A stretch of DNA of 64,000 nt, from positions 6,497,501 to 6,561,500 of the forward strand of contig NZ_CP119422.1 in the NCBI RefSeq assembly GCF_030506285.1, written 5' to 3'. The position numbers and the translations under genes are program-made. Below are positions 53,648 to 62,402 of the stretch, in pieces. This DNA is from Catalinimonas niigatensis. GTDB lineage: Bacteria > Bacteroidota > Bacteroidia > Cytophagales > Cyclobacteriaceae. Numbering within the stretch: the stretch's first letter is position 1; each line of letters starts with the position of its first letter. The notes below the pieces were generated by a model. The model saw only the letters and a list, made by a program, of their open reading frames with translations, made no database searches and was not told where the DNA came from.

Positions 53648-54622
53648 ATGGAAAATCCTTTTCCTTTACCAGTCAATCAATCCCGTATTCCCATCTGCTG
53701 GGTAGCAAAGGATGTAGCAGGCCTACAGATTATTATGGTCAATGTGTACTTTATCAGTGAAACGAAGGAGGGACAGACCACATGGTTTTTAGTAGACGCA
53801 GGTCTGGGGCAATGTGCGCAAAGAATCAAGAAAGCTGCAGATTTCCTTTTTGGTCCTGACACTAAGCCTGCCGGTATTTTACTTACTCATGGTCATTTTG
53901 ATCATATTGGTGGTTTGGCAAAGCTCGCCCGCGAATGGGATGTACCGGTATATGCACATGCCCTGGAAATGCCTTACCTTACGGGTCGGTCTGACTATCC
54001 GCCACCAGATCCCACAGTAGGAGGAGGTGCTATGGCAGCCCTGGCCGGTCTCTATCCTAAAAAACCCATTGACATCAGTGACAGGCTGATGCCTTTTCCT
54101 TCCAACGACAGTATTCCCGGTCTGGAAGGATGGAAAGTCATCCATACACCCGGACATACGCCCGGGCATGTGTCTTTTTTTCGGGAGAGCGATAAAACAC
54201 TGATTGCGGGAGACGCTTTTGTTACAGTGAAGCAGGAATCTTTTACAGCCGTGCTCAAACAGACAAAAGAAGTCCACGGGCCTCCTACTTACTTTACCAG
54301 CAATTGGCTGGCTGCGGAGCATTCAGTGGGAAAACTGGCGCTGCTCCAGCCGGAAGTAGCCGCCTGCGGTCATGGAAAACCTATGGTAGGGAAGGAGTTG
54401 CAGGAGCAGCTTGCTTATCTGAGTAAGCATTTCTCAGAAGTGGCGGTTCCCAAACACGGGCGTTACGTTAACCATCCTGCACAAGCCAACGAGTCCGGTG
54501 TGACACAAGTGCCTCCTGCGCCAGCTCCATCCATAGCCATGCAGCTTGGAGCAGGAGGGCTGGCGGCTCTGGCAGGGTTTGTCCTTACTGTCTGGAGCAT
54601 GAAAATATTTAACAATCGCTGA
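53648..54622 (+). CDS. MBL-fold metallo-hydrolase with C-terminal membrane helix
   Basis: About 324 residues from ATG 53648 (MENPFPLPVNQSRIPICW); an in-frame TTG six codons upstream is less likely. The metal-binding motif is LLTHGHFDHIGGL (HxHxDH, about 80-92), with HTPGHTPGHVSF (about 165-176), the second-metal Asp in LIAGDAF and a distal His in ACGHGKP. The N-terminal NVYFIS is typical of glyoxalase II-like members. A C-terminal hydrophobic helix (AGGLAALAGFVLTVWSM) anchors it to the membrane. The substrate is unknown. It is convergent with the CtaG gene. Confidence 0.9.
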   Translation: MENPFPLPVNQSRIPICWVAKDVAGLQIIMVNVYFISETKEGQTTWFLVDAGLGQCAQRIKKAADFLFGPDTKPAGILLTHGHFDHIGGLAKLAREWDVPVYAHALEMPYLTGRSDYPPPDPTVGGGAMAALAGLYPKKPIDISDRLMPFPSNDSIPGLEGWKVIHTPGHTPGHVSFFRESDKTLIAGDAFVTVKQESFTAVLKQTKEVHGPPTYFTSNWLAAEHSVGKLALLQPEVAACGHGKPMVGKELQEQLAYLSKHFSEVAVPKHGRYVNHPAQANESGVTQVPPAPAPSIAMQLGAGGLAALAGFVLTVWSMKIFNNR

Positions 54623-54699
54623 TAAGCAATACTTCCAAAACCGGGATATCTCAAACCGCCTTTGCGTTTGATCAGGGGAGTAAAATATAAGGAGAGGTC

Positions 54700-55506
54700 T
54701 CAACATAATCGGACCTCTTTATTTGTTTTTATACGGACACGCGAGATTCTAAACCAGGCAGCAAAGAAAGCTACAGCCAATAGCACTTCTGCCAGATCAC
54801 CTCCATAATACATGAGTTTGGCAGCTTCCTGTATTTGCCCGGAAGTATGCGGTGTATTTTTGGGCAAGTGGTAAGCATACATTATCTTGCTAAGATAGGC
54901 ATGGGTAGCCATGCTCAGGAAAAGTACTGCTAAGCGTAATCGCATGCCCGGTCGGCGAGGAGCTAGGTCAGGACCGGCAATAGCCCAACAAAATAGGTAA
55001 CCAGCCAACAGAAAATGCAGGTGCAGGAGATGATGCAGGTAAGGATAGGTCAAAGAGGCTTTATACAATGGAGTGAGGTATAAAACATACATGCCTCCAA
55101 TGTTGAGCAGCAGCGCGCTCATTGGATGACTGATGAAACGAATAATAGGATTACTCAGGACTTGCATAATCCGGCGGGCAGCCTGAGTGGGTAACACATG
55201 CAATGCTAGGCTGAGGGGGGCAGCTAGTACCAAAGCTAATGGAGCAAACATGCCAATCAAAAGATGCTGGGCCATATGTACCCGGATATCATAATGGGCC
55301 AGTTCCATAAGCTTAGGAGTGAGTCCAATTGCGAGAAGCACACATCCACACATAAAGCTGAATATACGCCATCTGCTCCACCGTCTGTATGAATGAATTT
55401 GCCGAATGGCTGCTGTAAGATAGACCAGCATCACTATACTGATGATCAGCCAGAGGAGATATGAGAGCAAGCTATCTATCGGAGTATGGCCTTCTGACAT
55501 ACACAT
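54700..55506 (-). CDS. CtaG/Caa3-type cytochrome oxidase assembly-like membrane protein
   Basis: A 268-residue caa3_CtaG (PF09678) protein with about seven helices. Marks are HMAQHLLIGMFAPLALVLAAP (about 90-110), a helix with HHLLHLHFLLAGYLFCW, AIAGPDLAPRRPG and YYGGDLAEVLLAVAFFAAW. His residues in helices may bind copper or haem. In Bacillus CtaG is needed for caa3 oxidase maturation. No oxidase genes are in this window, so it would act with a distant oxidase. It follows the DUF2243 gene by 3 bases, and the two are often fused or paired. ATG 55506 (MCMSEG); a Met two codons on is also possible. Confidence 0.88.
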   Translation of the reverse strand: MCMSEGHTPIDSLLSYLLWLIISIVMLVYLTAAIRQIHSYRRWSRWRIFSFMCGCVLLAIGLTPKLMELAHYDIRVHMAQHLLIGMFAPLALVLAAPLSLALHVLPTQAARRIMQVLSNPIIRFISHPMSALLLNIGGMYVLYLTPLYKASLTYPYLHHLLHLHFLLAGYLFCWAIAGPDLAPRRPGMRLRLAVLFLSMATHAYLSKIMYAYHLPKNTPHTSGQIQEAAKLMYYGGDLAEVLLAVAFFAAWFRISRVRIKTNKEVRLC

Positions 55507-55509
55507 ATC

Positions 55510-55992
55510 TCAGGTATTTTGATCAGAAGACTTGCTATGTATAGCTTTTTTGGCACGGTAAAGTAATCCTGTACCTATCAGGATCAGGACCAATCCTGCC
55601 AGGTTCCATGTCAGGTCATAAGGCAGCAGGTCTACTCCATAGCGAATCTGGTGCAGGCGAAGTAGTTTGTGGTCCACGATTCCATCAAAAAGCTGAAAGC
55701 CTCCCAATCCGAGAAAGAAACCTGCCCTTGCATAGCCTGCAGAGAGCTCATGTCGTTGCCGTAAGTCTGCCCACATAAAAAAACCTGCCACCAGCGCAAG
55801 CAACTCAGTCGCATGAAGCAGCCCATCGCTCAACAAACTGATGGCAGGTGTGGCCTGGTCATAAAAGTGATGCCAGGCCAGTAATTGATGAAATATAATC
55901 TCATCTACCGCAGCCATAAAACCAGCTCCGATCAGGAAAGTAGTCCAGAAAGAACGTCTTGATTCAACAAAAACATACTTTTCTCTGTGCAT
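55510..55992 (-). CDS. DUF2243 membrane protein
   Basis: A 160-residue four-helix membrane protein of the DUF2243 family, with WTTFLIGAGFMAAVDEIIFHQLLAWHHF at its start (family marks DEIxFHQxLxWHH), LLHATELLALVAGFFMW, and a GGFQLFDGIVDHKLLRLHQI helix. The His and Asp pattern recalls metal handling. It leads the two-gene unit with CtaG, with 3 bases between them, so the proteins probably work together in the membrane. Confidence 0.9.
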   Translation of the reverse strand: MHREKYVFVESRRSFWTTFLIGAGFMAAVDEIIFHQLLAWHHFYDQATPAISLLSDGLLHATELLALVAGFFMWADLRQRHELSAGYARAGFFLGLGGFQLFDGIVDHKLLRLHQIRYGVDLLPYDLTWNLAGLVLILIGTGLLYRAKKAIHSKSSDQNT

Positions 55993-56045
55993 CGTTTTTC
56001 TTTTATACCTGTCTGCATAGCCTTATAGCATGTACTTTAAAAGAC

Positions 56046-56840
56046 TCAGGATTTATCTTCCATCATTTTTGACATGCCTACGGCCAAGAAACTATCCGGA
56101 ACAAAATTAGACATAAAAGCCTGTATTTTGTTTTTGGCACCCGAAACTACCCTCCGGTCACCACTCATCAGCGCCTCGTAGCCATCACGGGCTACTTTAG
56201 CCGGATCAGATAAAGTAGTGTCCTGCACAATACGGGTATCTTCAGCATCAGCTCGTTCAAAGAATTCTGTATCACCAGCGCCGGGACACAATACAGTCAC
56301 CGTAACATTGGTGTCTTTCAGTTCGTGCTGTAAAGCTTCGGTAAAAGAAAGTACAAACGCTTTGGATGCAGCGTATACCGCCATTTTAGGAACAGGCATA
56401 AAAGCTACGGTAGAACCGAGTTGCAATATCTTTCCATCATTGCGACTGACCATCTCTTTCAGAAAAAGTTTGGTAAGCTCTACCAAAGAAATCATATTCA
56501 GATGCATGATCTTCTGCTCTCTTTCCATCGCTGTCTCCACAAATAGTCCGTGGCTACCAAAACCAGCATTGTTGATGAGTACATCCACTGTCAGATTTTT
56601 GCCCTTAACTTCATCATACAATTCCTGCGCCGATCCGGGAACAGAAAGATCTTTTGCAATGACTATTACATCACATACCGGATATTTGGCTTTCACTTCA
56701 TTAGCAACTTTCTGAAGATCCTGCTCATGACGTGCTATCAGGATTAGATTGTAACCATCCTGTGCAAAAAGTTCAACAAATTCTCTCCCAAACCCACTGG
56801 TAGCCCCAGAGATCAGGGTGGTTTTTGTGTTAGATGTCAT
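56046..56840 (-). CDS. Short-chain dehydrogenase/reductase
   Basis: A 264-residue classical SDR. The cofactor loop is SGATSGFG (about residues 11-18) and RHE after beta2 suggests NADP use. NNAGFG is near 90, the catalytic Ser in LGSTVAF and YAASKAFV gives the Y-x3-K pair (about 156-163). CPGAGDTEFFERA is the usual post-active-site loop. A YqjQ/DltE-like oxidoreductase of the cytoplasm; substrate unknown. It is a single-gene unit on the minus strand. Confidence 0.92.
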   Translation of the reverse strand: MTSNTKTTLISGATSGFGREFVELFAQDGYNLILIARHEQDLQKVANEVKAKYPVCDVIVIAKDLSVPGSAQELYDEVKGKNLTVDVLINNAGFGSHGLFVETAMEREQKIMHLNMISLVELTKLFLKEMVSRNDGKILQLGSTVAFMPVPKMAVYAASKAFVLSFTEALQHELKDTNVTVTVLCPGAGDTEFFERADAEDTRIVQDTTLSDPAKVARDGYEALMSGDRRVVSGAKNKIQAFMSNFVPDSFLAVGMSKMMEDKS

Positions 56841-56940
56841 AAAAAAAATATTAGGTAAAAATCAAGATGAGAGATCAACTTGCCTCTATGATTTTACTTC
56901 ACTTAGCTATGCTATATAGTCCTTTTGATATGAACTATGG

Positions 56941-57177
56941 TCAATCATGTCCTTCTAATTTAACCAGCTTGTTGTAAAGTCCTAACAGTAAAAAGGAAGG
57001 AGCCCACTGCCCTACAAACAAAGCTGTTTCGTCCTCTTTCAAGAGTTTTAATGTAAAAGATGTAGCCATAGAGCCTAATGCTGCCCATAAAAATACATCA
57101 GAAGGTATTTTTGCAGTTTGTTCTTCAATAGCAGATGCTACTTTACCTTCTTTTTTGCTTTTGGAATAAATTGCCAT
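56941..57177 (-). CDS. Uncharacterised small membrane protein
   Basis: A 78-residue protein with two hydrophobic stretches (VFLWAALGSMATSFTLKLL and FVGQWAPSFLLLGLYNKLV) separated by an acidic KEDET turn, and a charged N-terminus. Similar short proteins are common in Bacteroidota, but I cannot name a family. It should sit in the inner membrane. It is alone, with about 100 bases to the SDR gene downstream and a long gap upstream. The codon content and clear helix pair support it as a real gene. Confidence 0.72.
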   Translation of the reverse strand: MAIYSKSKKEGKVASAIEEQTAKIPSDVFLWAALGSMATSFTLKLLKEDETALFVGQWAPSFLLLGLYNKLVKLEGHD

Positions 57178-58005
57178 AACTTTTTTGTTTTTGTTTAAAA
57201 CGATAATTGAATGAATAATTAATAAAACAGGAACCTGTGGCTATCCCTATTGTTTAAAAAAAAATTTCTTAGTCAAAGTGTTTTAAGAAATAAAGGGAGG
57301 AAAGAAATAAATTGAGAAAAGATAGCGATAATGACAAAGAAAAAATGACCATTTTTCCCTGGTATTTCTACTTGTAAACAAGATGACAATCTTGCGGTTC
57401 CATTAGTATTTTGTCACCAACTAAATGGGAGAGAATTGTATCAATTATAGGATAAGAAAAGAGTAGACAATACTGAGGAAATGCCCTCTCCCTAAGAGAT
57501 TTATATCTGAAGTAAAATTGATCATTCCCTGGTTTTTTATAAACATTCAGGCTTCCATCTAATACCTGGAGATAAGGGGAAGTAGGGTAGGGGAAAAGGT
57601 ATTATTGTAATAATATATCCTTGGAATGAAAACGGAATTGTTGAAATACAAAGCTATAGTGACCTCCTGAAACCTTTTCTCATCTCATAGTATGTCAATA
57701 AAAAAGTGAGAATATAAAAGACTAGACAAAATCGGTAATGGTAGTTCCTAAAATATTAAGTGTAGGCCATTCCCCTGTACTTCTCTACTTAATCAGTATT
57801 TTTACTTATTTAAAGAACGTATTTATCTCTTTCTTCAGGATTCCTGTTAATGAACACTTTCCTTCACAAAGGATGAGGATACTACCCTCTAATTATACTC
57901 ATAAATGTTGGTATTGGTCGTAAGTATTTTTAACTTAGATACAATTGACTGTTAATGACTTAAAGTAGTAATTTTATCACATTTTTTGAACGCTAATTTT
58001 TTTAC
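57178..58005. other. Long intergenic region
   Basis: About 830 bases between the small membrane gene (-) and the LuxR-type regulator (+). It is AT-rich with several A-runs. A 61-codon frame (57738-57923) has no homology. No repeat or RNA gene is apparent. It should hold two divergent promoters. Confidence 0.4.
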
Positions 58006-58659
58006 ATGGATAAATGTAAAGTTGTTCTAGCCGATGACCATGCCATTTTAACTCAAGGTACCTCATCCCTTCTTTCAGAGCATGATGATATAGAACTTGT
58101 AGGCACTGCTTCCGATGGCGAACAACTGCATAAGTTGGTACAAGAGCTTCATCCTGATATTCTCATTTCTGATATCACCATGCCGGGTAAATCCATTTTT
58201 GATATTTCTAACGACATTAAAAGGAAAGGATTGAATACCAAGGTGATCATATTTACAATGCACGAATCACCGGATTATGTATACAAAGCCCTCAACAGTC
58301 ACATATCCGGCTATCTCACAAAAAATTCGGTTAAAAATGAGCTGATTGACGCTATCAATAGCATCAAAGAAGGTAAAGAATACTACAGCCAACCCATTAG
58401 CCAGATTATTGTCAAGGGTTTCAAAAGCAGAAACCATCAGGATACTGAGGATCAAAACCCCATCAATGTGCTCTCAAAAAGAGAAAAAGAAGTTTTGACT
58501 CTTTTGATTGAAGGGCTTAATTCAAGACAAATAGCTGAAAAACTCTTCCTGAGCGAACGAACCGTTTCAAATCACCGGGCCAATATGCTGCAAAAGTGTA
58601 AGGTGAACAATACTGTTGAATTGGTCAGGCTTTACCTGGATAATGTAAATAAATGGTAA
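58006..58659 (+). CDS. Orphan LuxR-family response regulator
   Basis: A 217-residue NarL-type regulator. The receiver has ADDH at residues 9-12, phospho-Asp56 in LISDITMPG and the switch Lys in YLTKNS. The C-terminal HTH (about 155-210) reads [25 protein letters not shown] with [11 protein letters not shown] as the recognition part. No kinase gene is adjacent, so its phosphate donor is elsewhere. It is followed by a BLUF gene in the opposite direction. ATG 58006. Confidence 0.92.
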   Translation: MDKCKVVLADDHAILTQGTSSLLSEHDDIELVGTASDGEQLHKLVQELHPDILISDITMPGKSIFDISNDIKRKGLNTKVIIFTMHESPDYVYKALNSHISGYLTKNSVKNELIDAINSIKEGKEYYSQPISQIIVKGFKSRNHQDTEDQNPINVLSKREKEVLTLLIEGLNSRQIAEKLFLSERTVSNHRANMLQKCKVNNTVELVRLYLDNVNKW

Positions 58660-58843
58660 ACCTTAGCCTGAGCAAAAAGATTGAAAAGTTATCATCAAAA
58701 AAGCTGGACAACAACAAGATTTTGATCAAAGCAAATGCTAAAAAATAAGGGCTTTTACGTCAGACTTTCAGCGTAGTAGTAGAGTAACAAAATAATGTCG
58801 TCTTAAAATGGAATTACAGAATGATTGAGGTCACAAAAGAAAA

Positions 58844-58867
58844 GAGGAAGTAAATATTTACCTCCTC
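58844..58867. terminator. Terminator for the BLUF gene
   Basis: A 24-base near-perfect palindrome (58844-58867, GAGGAAGTAAAT and its near complement). On the minus strand it is followed by a T-rich run (CTTTTCTTTTG), giving a terminator about 29 bases after the BLUF stop. Confidence 0.7.
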
Positions 58868-58895
58868 TTCCTCTCTCTTTAAAAATGTTAAGATC

Positions 58896-59312
58896 TTATT
58901 TGAAAAACTTTTTAATCAGTCCAATGGTAAGATTATTACTCTCTTTTCCGGAAAGCAGCGATTTAAAAGCCACTTTTTCAGAGGAACTCATGTCTGTTTG
59001 ATAAGTAATCTCATCGTTGTCAAACTTTTTAGCCCCCATTTGCCAGCTGGGAAATGATCTTTCCTGAATCGGTGCAGTATTGATCATGATAGCATTTTTA
59101 TGTCTGCTGTCAGTTTTGATCTTGTCATATAAGGATGAAATTTTACTATATTCTCCTTCCAGATATTGTACAAAATGGGTATTTGAGTAGAGTAAAACAC
59201 CAGTAACATCTTTTTCTTTATTATTTCTTTTACACGCTGCCAGGATTTTCTGTATTTCTTCTTCGGTGCAACTAGGATTTCTTACGCTGACATAAACCAA
59301 TTGTGATAACAT
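58896..59312 (-). CDS. BLUF-domain blue-light photoreceptor
   Basis: A 138-residue short BLUF protein. The key residues are all present: Tyr7 in LVYVS, Asn31 before the DVTGVLLY strand, Gln49 in FVQYLEG, and Trp90/Met92 in WQMGAKKF. This is the flavin-binding, light-sensing set that switches a Tyr-Gln hydrogen bond network. After the domain only about 40 residues follow, with no output domain, so it should act by contacting another protein. It is one-gene and minus-strand, next to an orphan LuxR-type regulator, a possible partner. FAD binding is inferred from the family. Confidence 0.92.
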   Translation of the reverse strand: MLSQLVYVSVRNPSCTEEEIQKILAACKRNNKEKDVTGVLLYSNTHFVQYLEGEYSKISSLYDKIKTDSRHKNAIMINTAPIQERSFPSWQMGAKKFDNDEITYQTDMSSSEKVAFKSLLSGKESNNLTIGLIKKFFK

Positions 59313-59717
59313 AAGCTTTCAATTGAATAGTGAATATTAATTAATGTTGAATTGAATTTCATATTACTTAAACACAAATAAATTAGATTAGTTTAAAAAA
59401 TACTAATTAAAGTACAATTTTTAATAAAAAATGGAGTAAGATTTCATGTAAATCACTCAGAAAAGATAGTTCTTTAGCCAGGGTTTTTGGAGAAAGTGGG
59501 GCACGGTCTTCAGGAACAATCAGAAATAGAGCGGTATAGAATAAACTTCTCTGCAAACAGGCTATGTAAGATTAGCGCTGGCTTTGCATCCTTATGCAAC
59601 AGCAAAAGTGAGAAAGTTTAATCTCTATTGTTTAAATCTCATTTGAAAATGTCAAATAAAAGGTCCGCCTATGACCTTTGATAAAGCCAGTAAACACTAT
59701 ACAGCCAAGGTGAATAC
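59313..59717. other. Intergenic region
   Basis: About 405 bases between the BLUF gene and the end of the FtsX gene, both minus-strand. The part next to the BLUF start is AT-rich and should hold its promoter. No other feature is supported. Confidence 0.4.
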
Positions 59718-62372
59718 TCACTCCGTCTTCAATGACTCTACAGGATTGGTTTTGGCGGTAGCGTAAGTGCGGTAGCTCACCGTTAAAAATGAAATAAGCA
59801 GCAGCAGTAGTCCGGGAATCAGGAAGAGGTCCAGGCTGATGCCAACCTGATAAGCATAGTTCTCCAGCCAGACTTTTCCTCCGAATAGGATGACAGGAAC
59901 TGCGACTGCAACTGCAATGCACAGCAAGAGCAAATACTCGCGGGAGAGCAGTATCATCAGGTGGCCCACCCCGGCACCCAGCACTTTACGAATACCGATT
60001 TCCTTGATACGCAAAGTAGCAGAGTAGGAGACCAGTGCAAATAGCCCGATGCAGGCAATGAATATAGCTAGCGCCGAAAAGGCTGAAAACAGATTCCTAA
60101 ACTGAAGATCAGCCTGGTACTGCTGATTAAATGCATCATCTAAGAAAAAGTAATGGAAGGGATCGTCTGGAAAGACTTCCAAATATGCTGATTTGATGTG
60201 TGCAATTGATTCCTGGATATTTGAAGTATTGATTTTAATGGAAAAATAGACGTTGTATAAGTTATCGTGTACAAAGAAAGTAGGAGTATGGGCATTTTTT
60301 AGCGAGCTCCAATGCATATTTTTGATAACTCCATGCACGCGAATGGTGTCGTCCAGGAAAATGAGATTTTCATCTATTGCCTCGCTTGGCTTTCCCAGGT
60401 CTAAGATTTTCAGGGCTTCTTCATTAAGAATGACTCCGTCTCTTCTTGTGAGTTCTTCAAAATCCCCACCGGCCAGAAATTCCAGATTGTAAGTTTCGGC
60501 AAAATAATCATCTACCAATAGAAGGTTTCCTGCCTGTTCCGTATGTTTAGGTTCACCCAGTTTACGTATACTAAAATTATAAGTATATCCCTGCCCAGGA
60601 ATGGAACTATTGCCAGATACTGAAGCAATAGAATGATGACTAAGTACCTGGTTCTTAAAAGTCTGGTATTTAGGGGCTAAATCCTCACTTTTTAGTTTTG
60701 AAGTCTCTAAAACCACCCTTGGGCCATTCACTACCAGAATCCTTTCCAAGTCAAAACCCAGGTCCTGATTTTTCATAAAGGTGATCTGCTGATAAACCAG
60801 ATAAGTACCTGATGTGAGCAACACGGACATCAGAAACTGAAAGGCAATCAGACCTTTTCTGAGACTAAATCCTCTTCCCGGAGTAATGGTAACAGATTTG
60901 AGTACTTTGAGCAGATTAAAAGAAGATAACAAAAAAGCCGGATAAAGCCCGGAGAGTAAGGTTCCGAAAAGGATGTTCAGAACAAAAACTATCCAAAATA
61001 CCGGGATTTGCAATACATTGAATGCAAGCTCAACTCCAATGATACTGTTGAGTACAGGTAAGGTAAAATAGGCAATACACAGGGAGAATAAAGCGGCTAT
61101 CGCATTGATCAATGCAGCTTCTATCATAAACTGGCTGATCAACTGATTTTTTAATGCGCCAATGGATTTGCGTACACCTACTTCTTTGCCCCTTTGCATG
61201 GATCGTGCAGTAGAAAGGTTAATATAGTTTACCCAAGCCATCAGGAGAATGAATAGCCCAATGATGGCAAAAAACTGCACATTTCGTATATCTTCATGAT
61301 TGCTTGCCAGATCTTTAGGAAAGTCAGATTTGAGGTGGATATCAGTCAGGTGCTGCAAGTCAATTTTCCACTTGGTATTGGATTTCGCCAATTCAGTTCT
61401 GGTATACTTAGCTACCAACTGATCAAATTTTTCCATTACTGCGTCAAGTTCAGCAGTTTCATTCAAGGTAACATAAGTCACAAAATCTTCCCAATCCCAT
61501 CCCTCATCCCCTCGGTACATCCGCCAATTGTCAAGTAAAAAAACCATCGGCAGGAGGAAATCAAATTGTAGATGACTATTGGCAGGTAAATCTTCTAAAA
61601 CACCAGACACAATAAAATCTCCGCTTAGAGTACCTGCACTTATGCTCAGCGTTTTTCCCAAAGGATTCTCATCACCAAAATATTTGTGAGCCATCTGCTC
61701 AGTAAGTACAATGTTATGTTGCTCATCCAAGGCTGATTCATTAGAACCATAATTTAACGGAAAGTCAAACATATGTAGAAAGGTGCTGTCTACATACCAA
61801 ATATGATTCTCCTGATGTCTTATATTCCTTTCAGAATTGATTACAATTAGTCCTACATCGTCAGGCCTAATTCTTACAAATTCCTCTACTTCAGGAATGT
61901 TTTCTTTTCCACTTGATCCTAATCCATAAGTGGTGTAAACGCCTGTACCCAAATCTTCTCCATTCCTGATGGTGGTTCGTGTAAGCCGGTAAATATTCTC
62001 CGAATCCTCATGAAACTGATCATAGCTCAGCTCAAAGTGAATATATTGGTAGATCAACAAACAAACGCCCATGCCTACTGCCAGGCCTAGGATATTAATT
62101 GCTGTATAAAATTTATGCTTGAGTAAAACTCTGGTGCTGATGTTAAAGTAGTGTCGGAACATGGCAGGATGGCTTAGGTTGTATTGAGGAAAAGAGCGAA
62201 TGAGGGAAGGTCGGAAAAGGCCTATCACCTGAAAGAAATACATCCACGCAGCAAAACGCTGACTCTCATCAAGATTACGCTGATACATCTCTTCCAGATC
62301 TCCTGCAATTTCATTGTAGTAATCTGGATGGCAAAACCATCGGAAGAGGTGGTCGGCGAATCTTTTGATCAT
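59718..62372 (-). CDS. FtsX-like permease with N-terminal prefix domain
   Basis: An 884-residue permease. The first 70 residues are a permease prefix domain (KRFADHLFRWFCHPDYYNEIAGDLEEMYQRN), found on many Bacteroidota and Acidobacteria permeases. A MacB-type unit then starts with helix 1 (FYTAINILGLAVGMGVCLLIY), a periplasmic domain, and RGKEVGVRKSIGALK with helices 2-4. A second periplasmic domain follows (about 520-740) and a final group has RIKEIGIRKVLGAG. These are the coupling sequences for an ABC ATPase, but none is encoded beside it. It forms a pair with the adjacent permease gene, 30 bases upstream. Function is probably export or envelope stress. Confidence 0.9.
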   Translation of the reverse strand: MIKRFADHLFRWFCHPDYYNEIAGDLEEMYQRNLDESQRFAAWMYFFQVIGLFRPSLIRSFPQYNLSHPAMFRHYFNISTRVLLKHKFYTAINILGLAVGMGVCLLIYQYIHFELSYDQFHEDSENIYRLTRTTIRNGEDLGTGVYTTYGLGSSGKENIPEVEEFVRIRPDDVGLIVINSERNIRHQENHIWYVDSTFLHMFDFPLNYGSNESALDEQHNIVLTEQMAHKYFGDENPLGKTLSISAGTLSGDFIVSGVLEDLPANSHLQFDFLLPMVFLLDNWRMYRGDEGWDWEDFVTYVTLNETAELDAVMEKFDQLVAKYTRTELAKSNTKWKIDLQHLTDIHLKSDFPKDLASNHEDIRNVQFFAIIGLFILLMAWVNYINLSTARSMQRGKEVGVRKSIGALKNQLISQFMIEAALINAIAALFSLCIAYFTLPVLNSIIGVELAFNVLQIPVFWIVFVLNILFGTLLSGLYPAFLLSSFNLLKVLKSVTITPGRGFSLRKGLIAFQFLMSVLLTSGTYLVYQQITFMKNQDLGFDLERILVVNGPRVVLETSKLKSEDLAPKYQTFKNQVLSHHSIASVSGNSSIPGQGYTYNFSIRKLGEPKHTEQAGNLLLVDDYFAETYNLEFLAGGDFEELTRRDGVILNEEALKILDLGKPSEAIDENLIFLDDTIRVHGVIKNMHWSSLKNAHTPTFFVHDNLYNVYFSIKINTSNIQESIAHIKSAYLEVFPDDPFHYFFLDDAFNQQYQADLQFRNLFSAFSALAIFIACIGLFALVSYSATLRIKEIGIRKVLGAGVGHLMILLSREYLLLLCIAVAVAVPVILFGGKVWLENYAYQVGISLDLFLIPGLLLLLISFLTVSYRTYATAKTNPVESLKTE

Positions 62373-62402
62373 GAGGTTTTATTTCTTTTGCTCATCATCT
62401 TA

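Noticed and set aside
57738-57923. 61-codon frame in the long intergenic region
   Set aside because: Short, no homology, and no ribosome-binding or neighbour context to support it.
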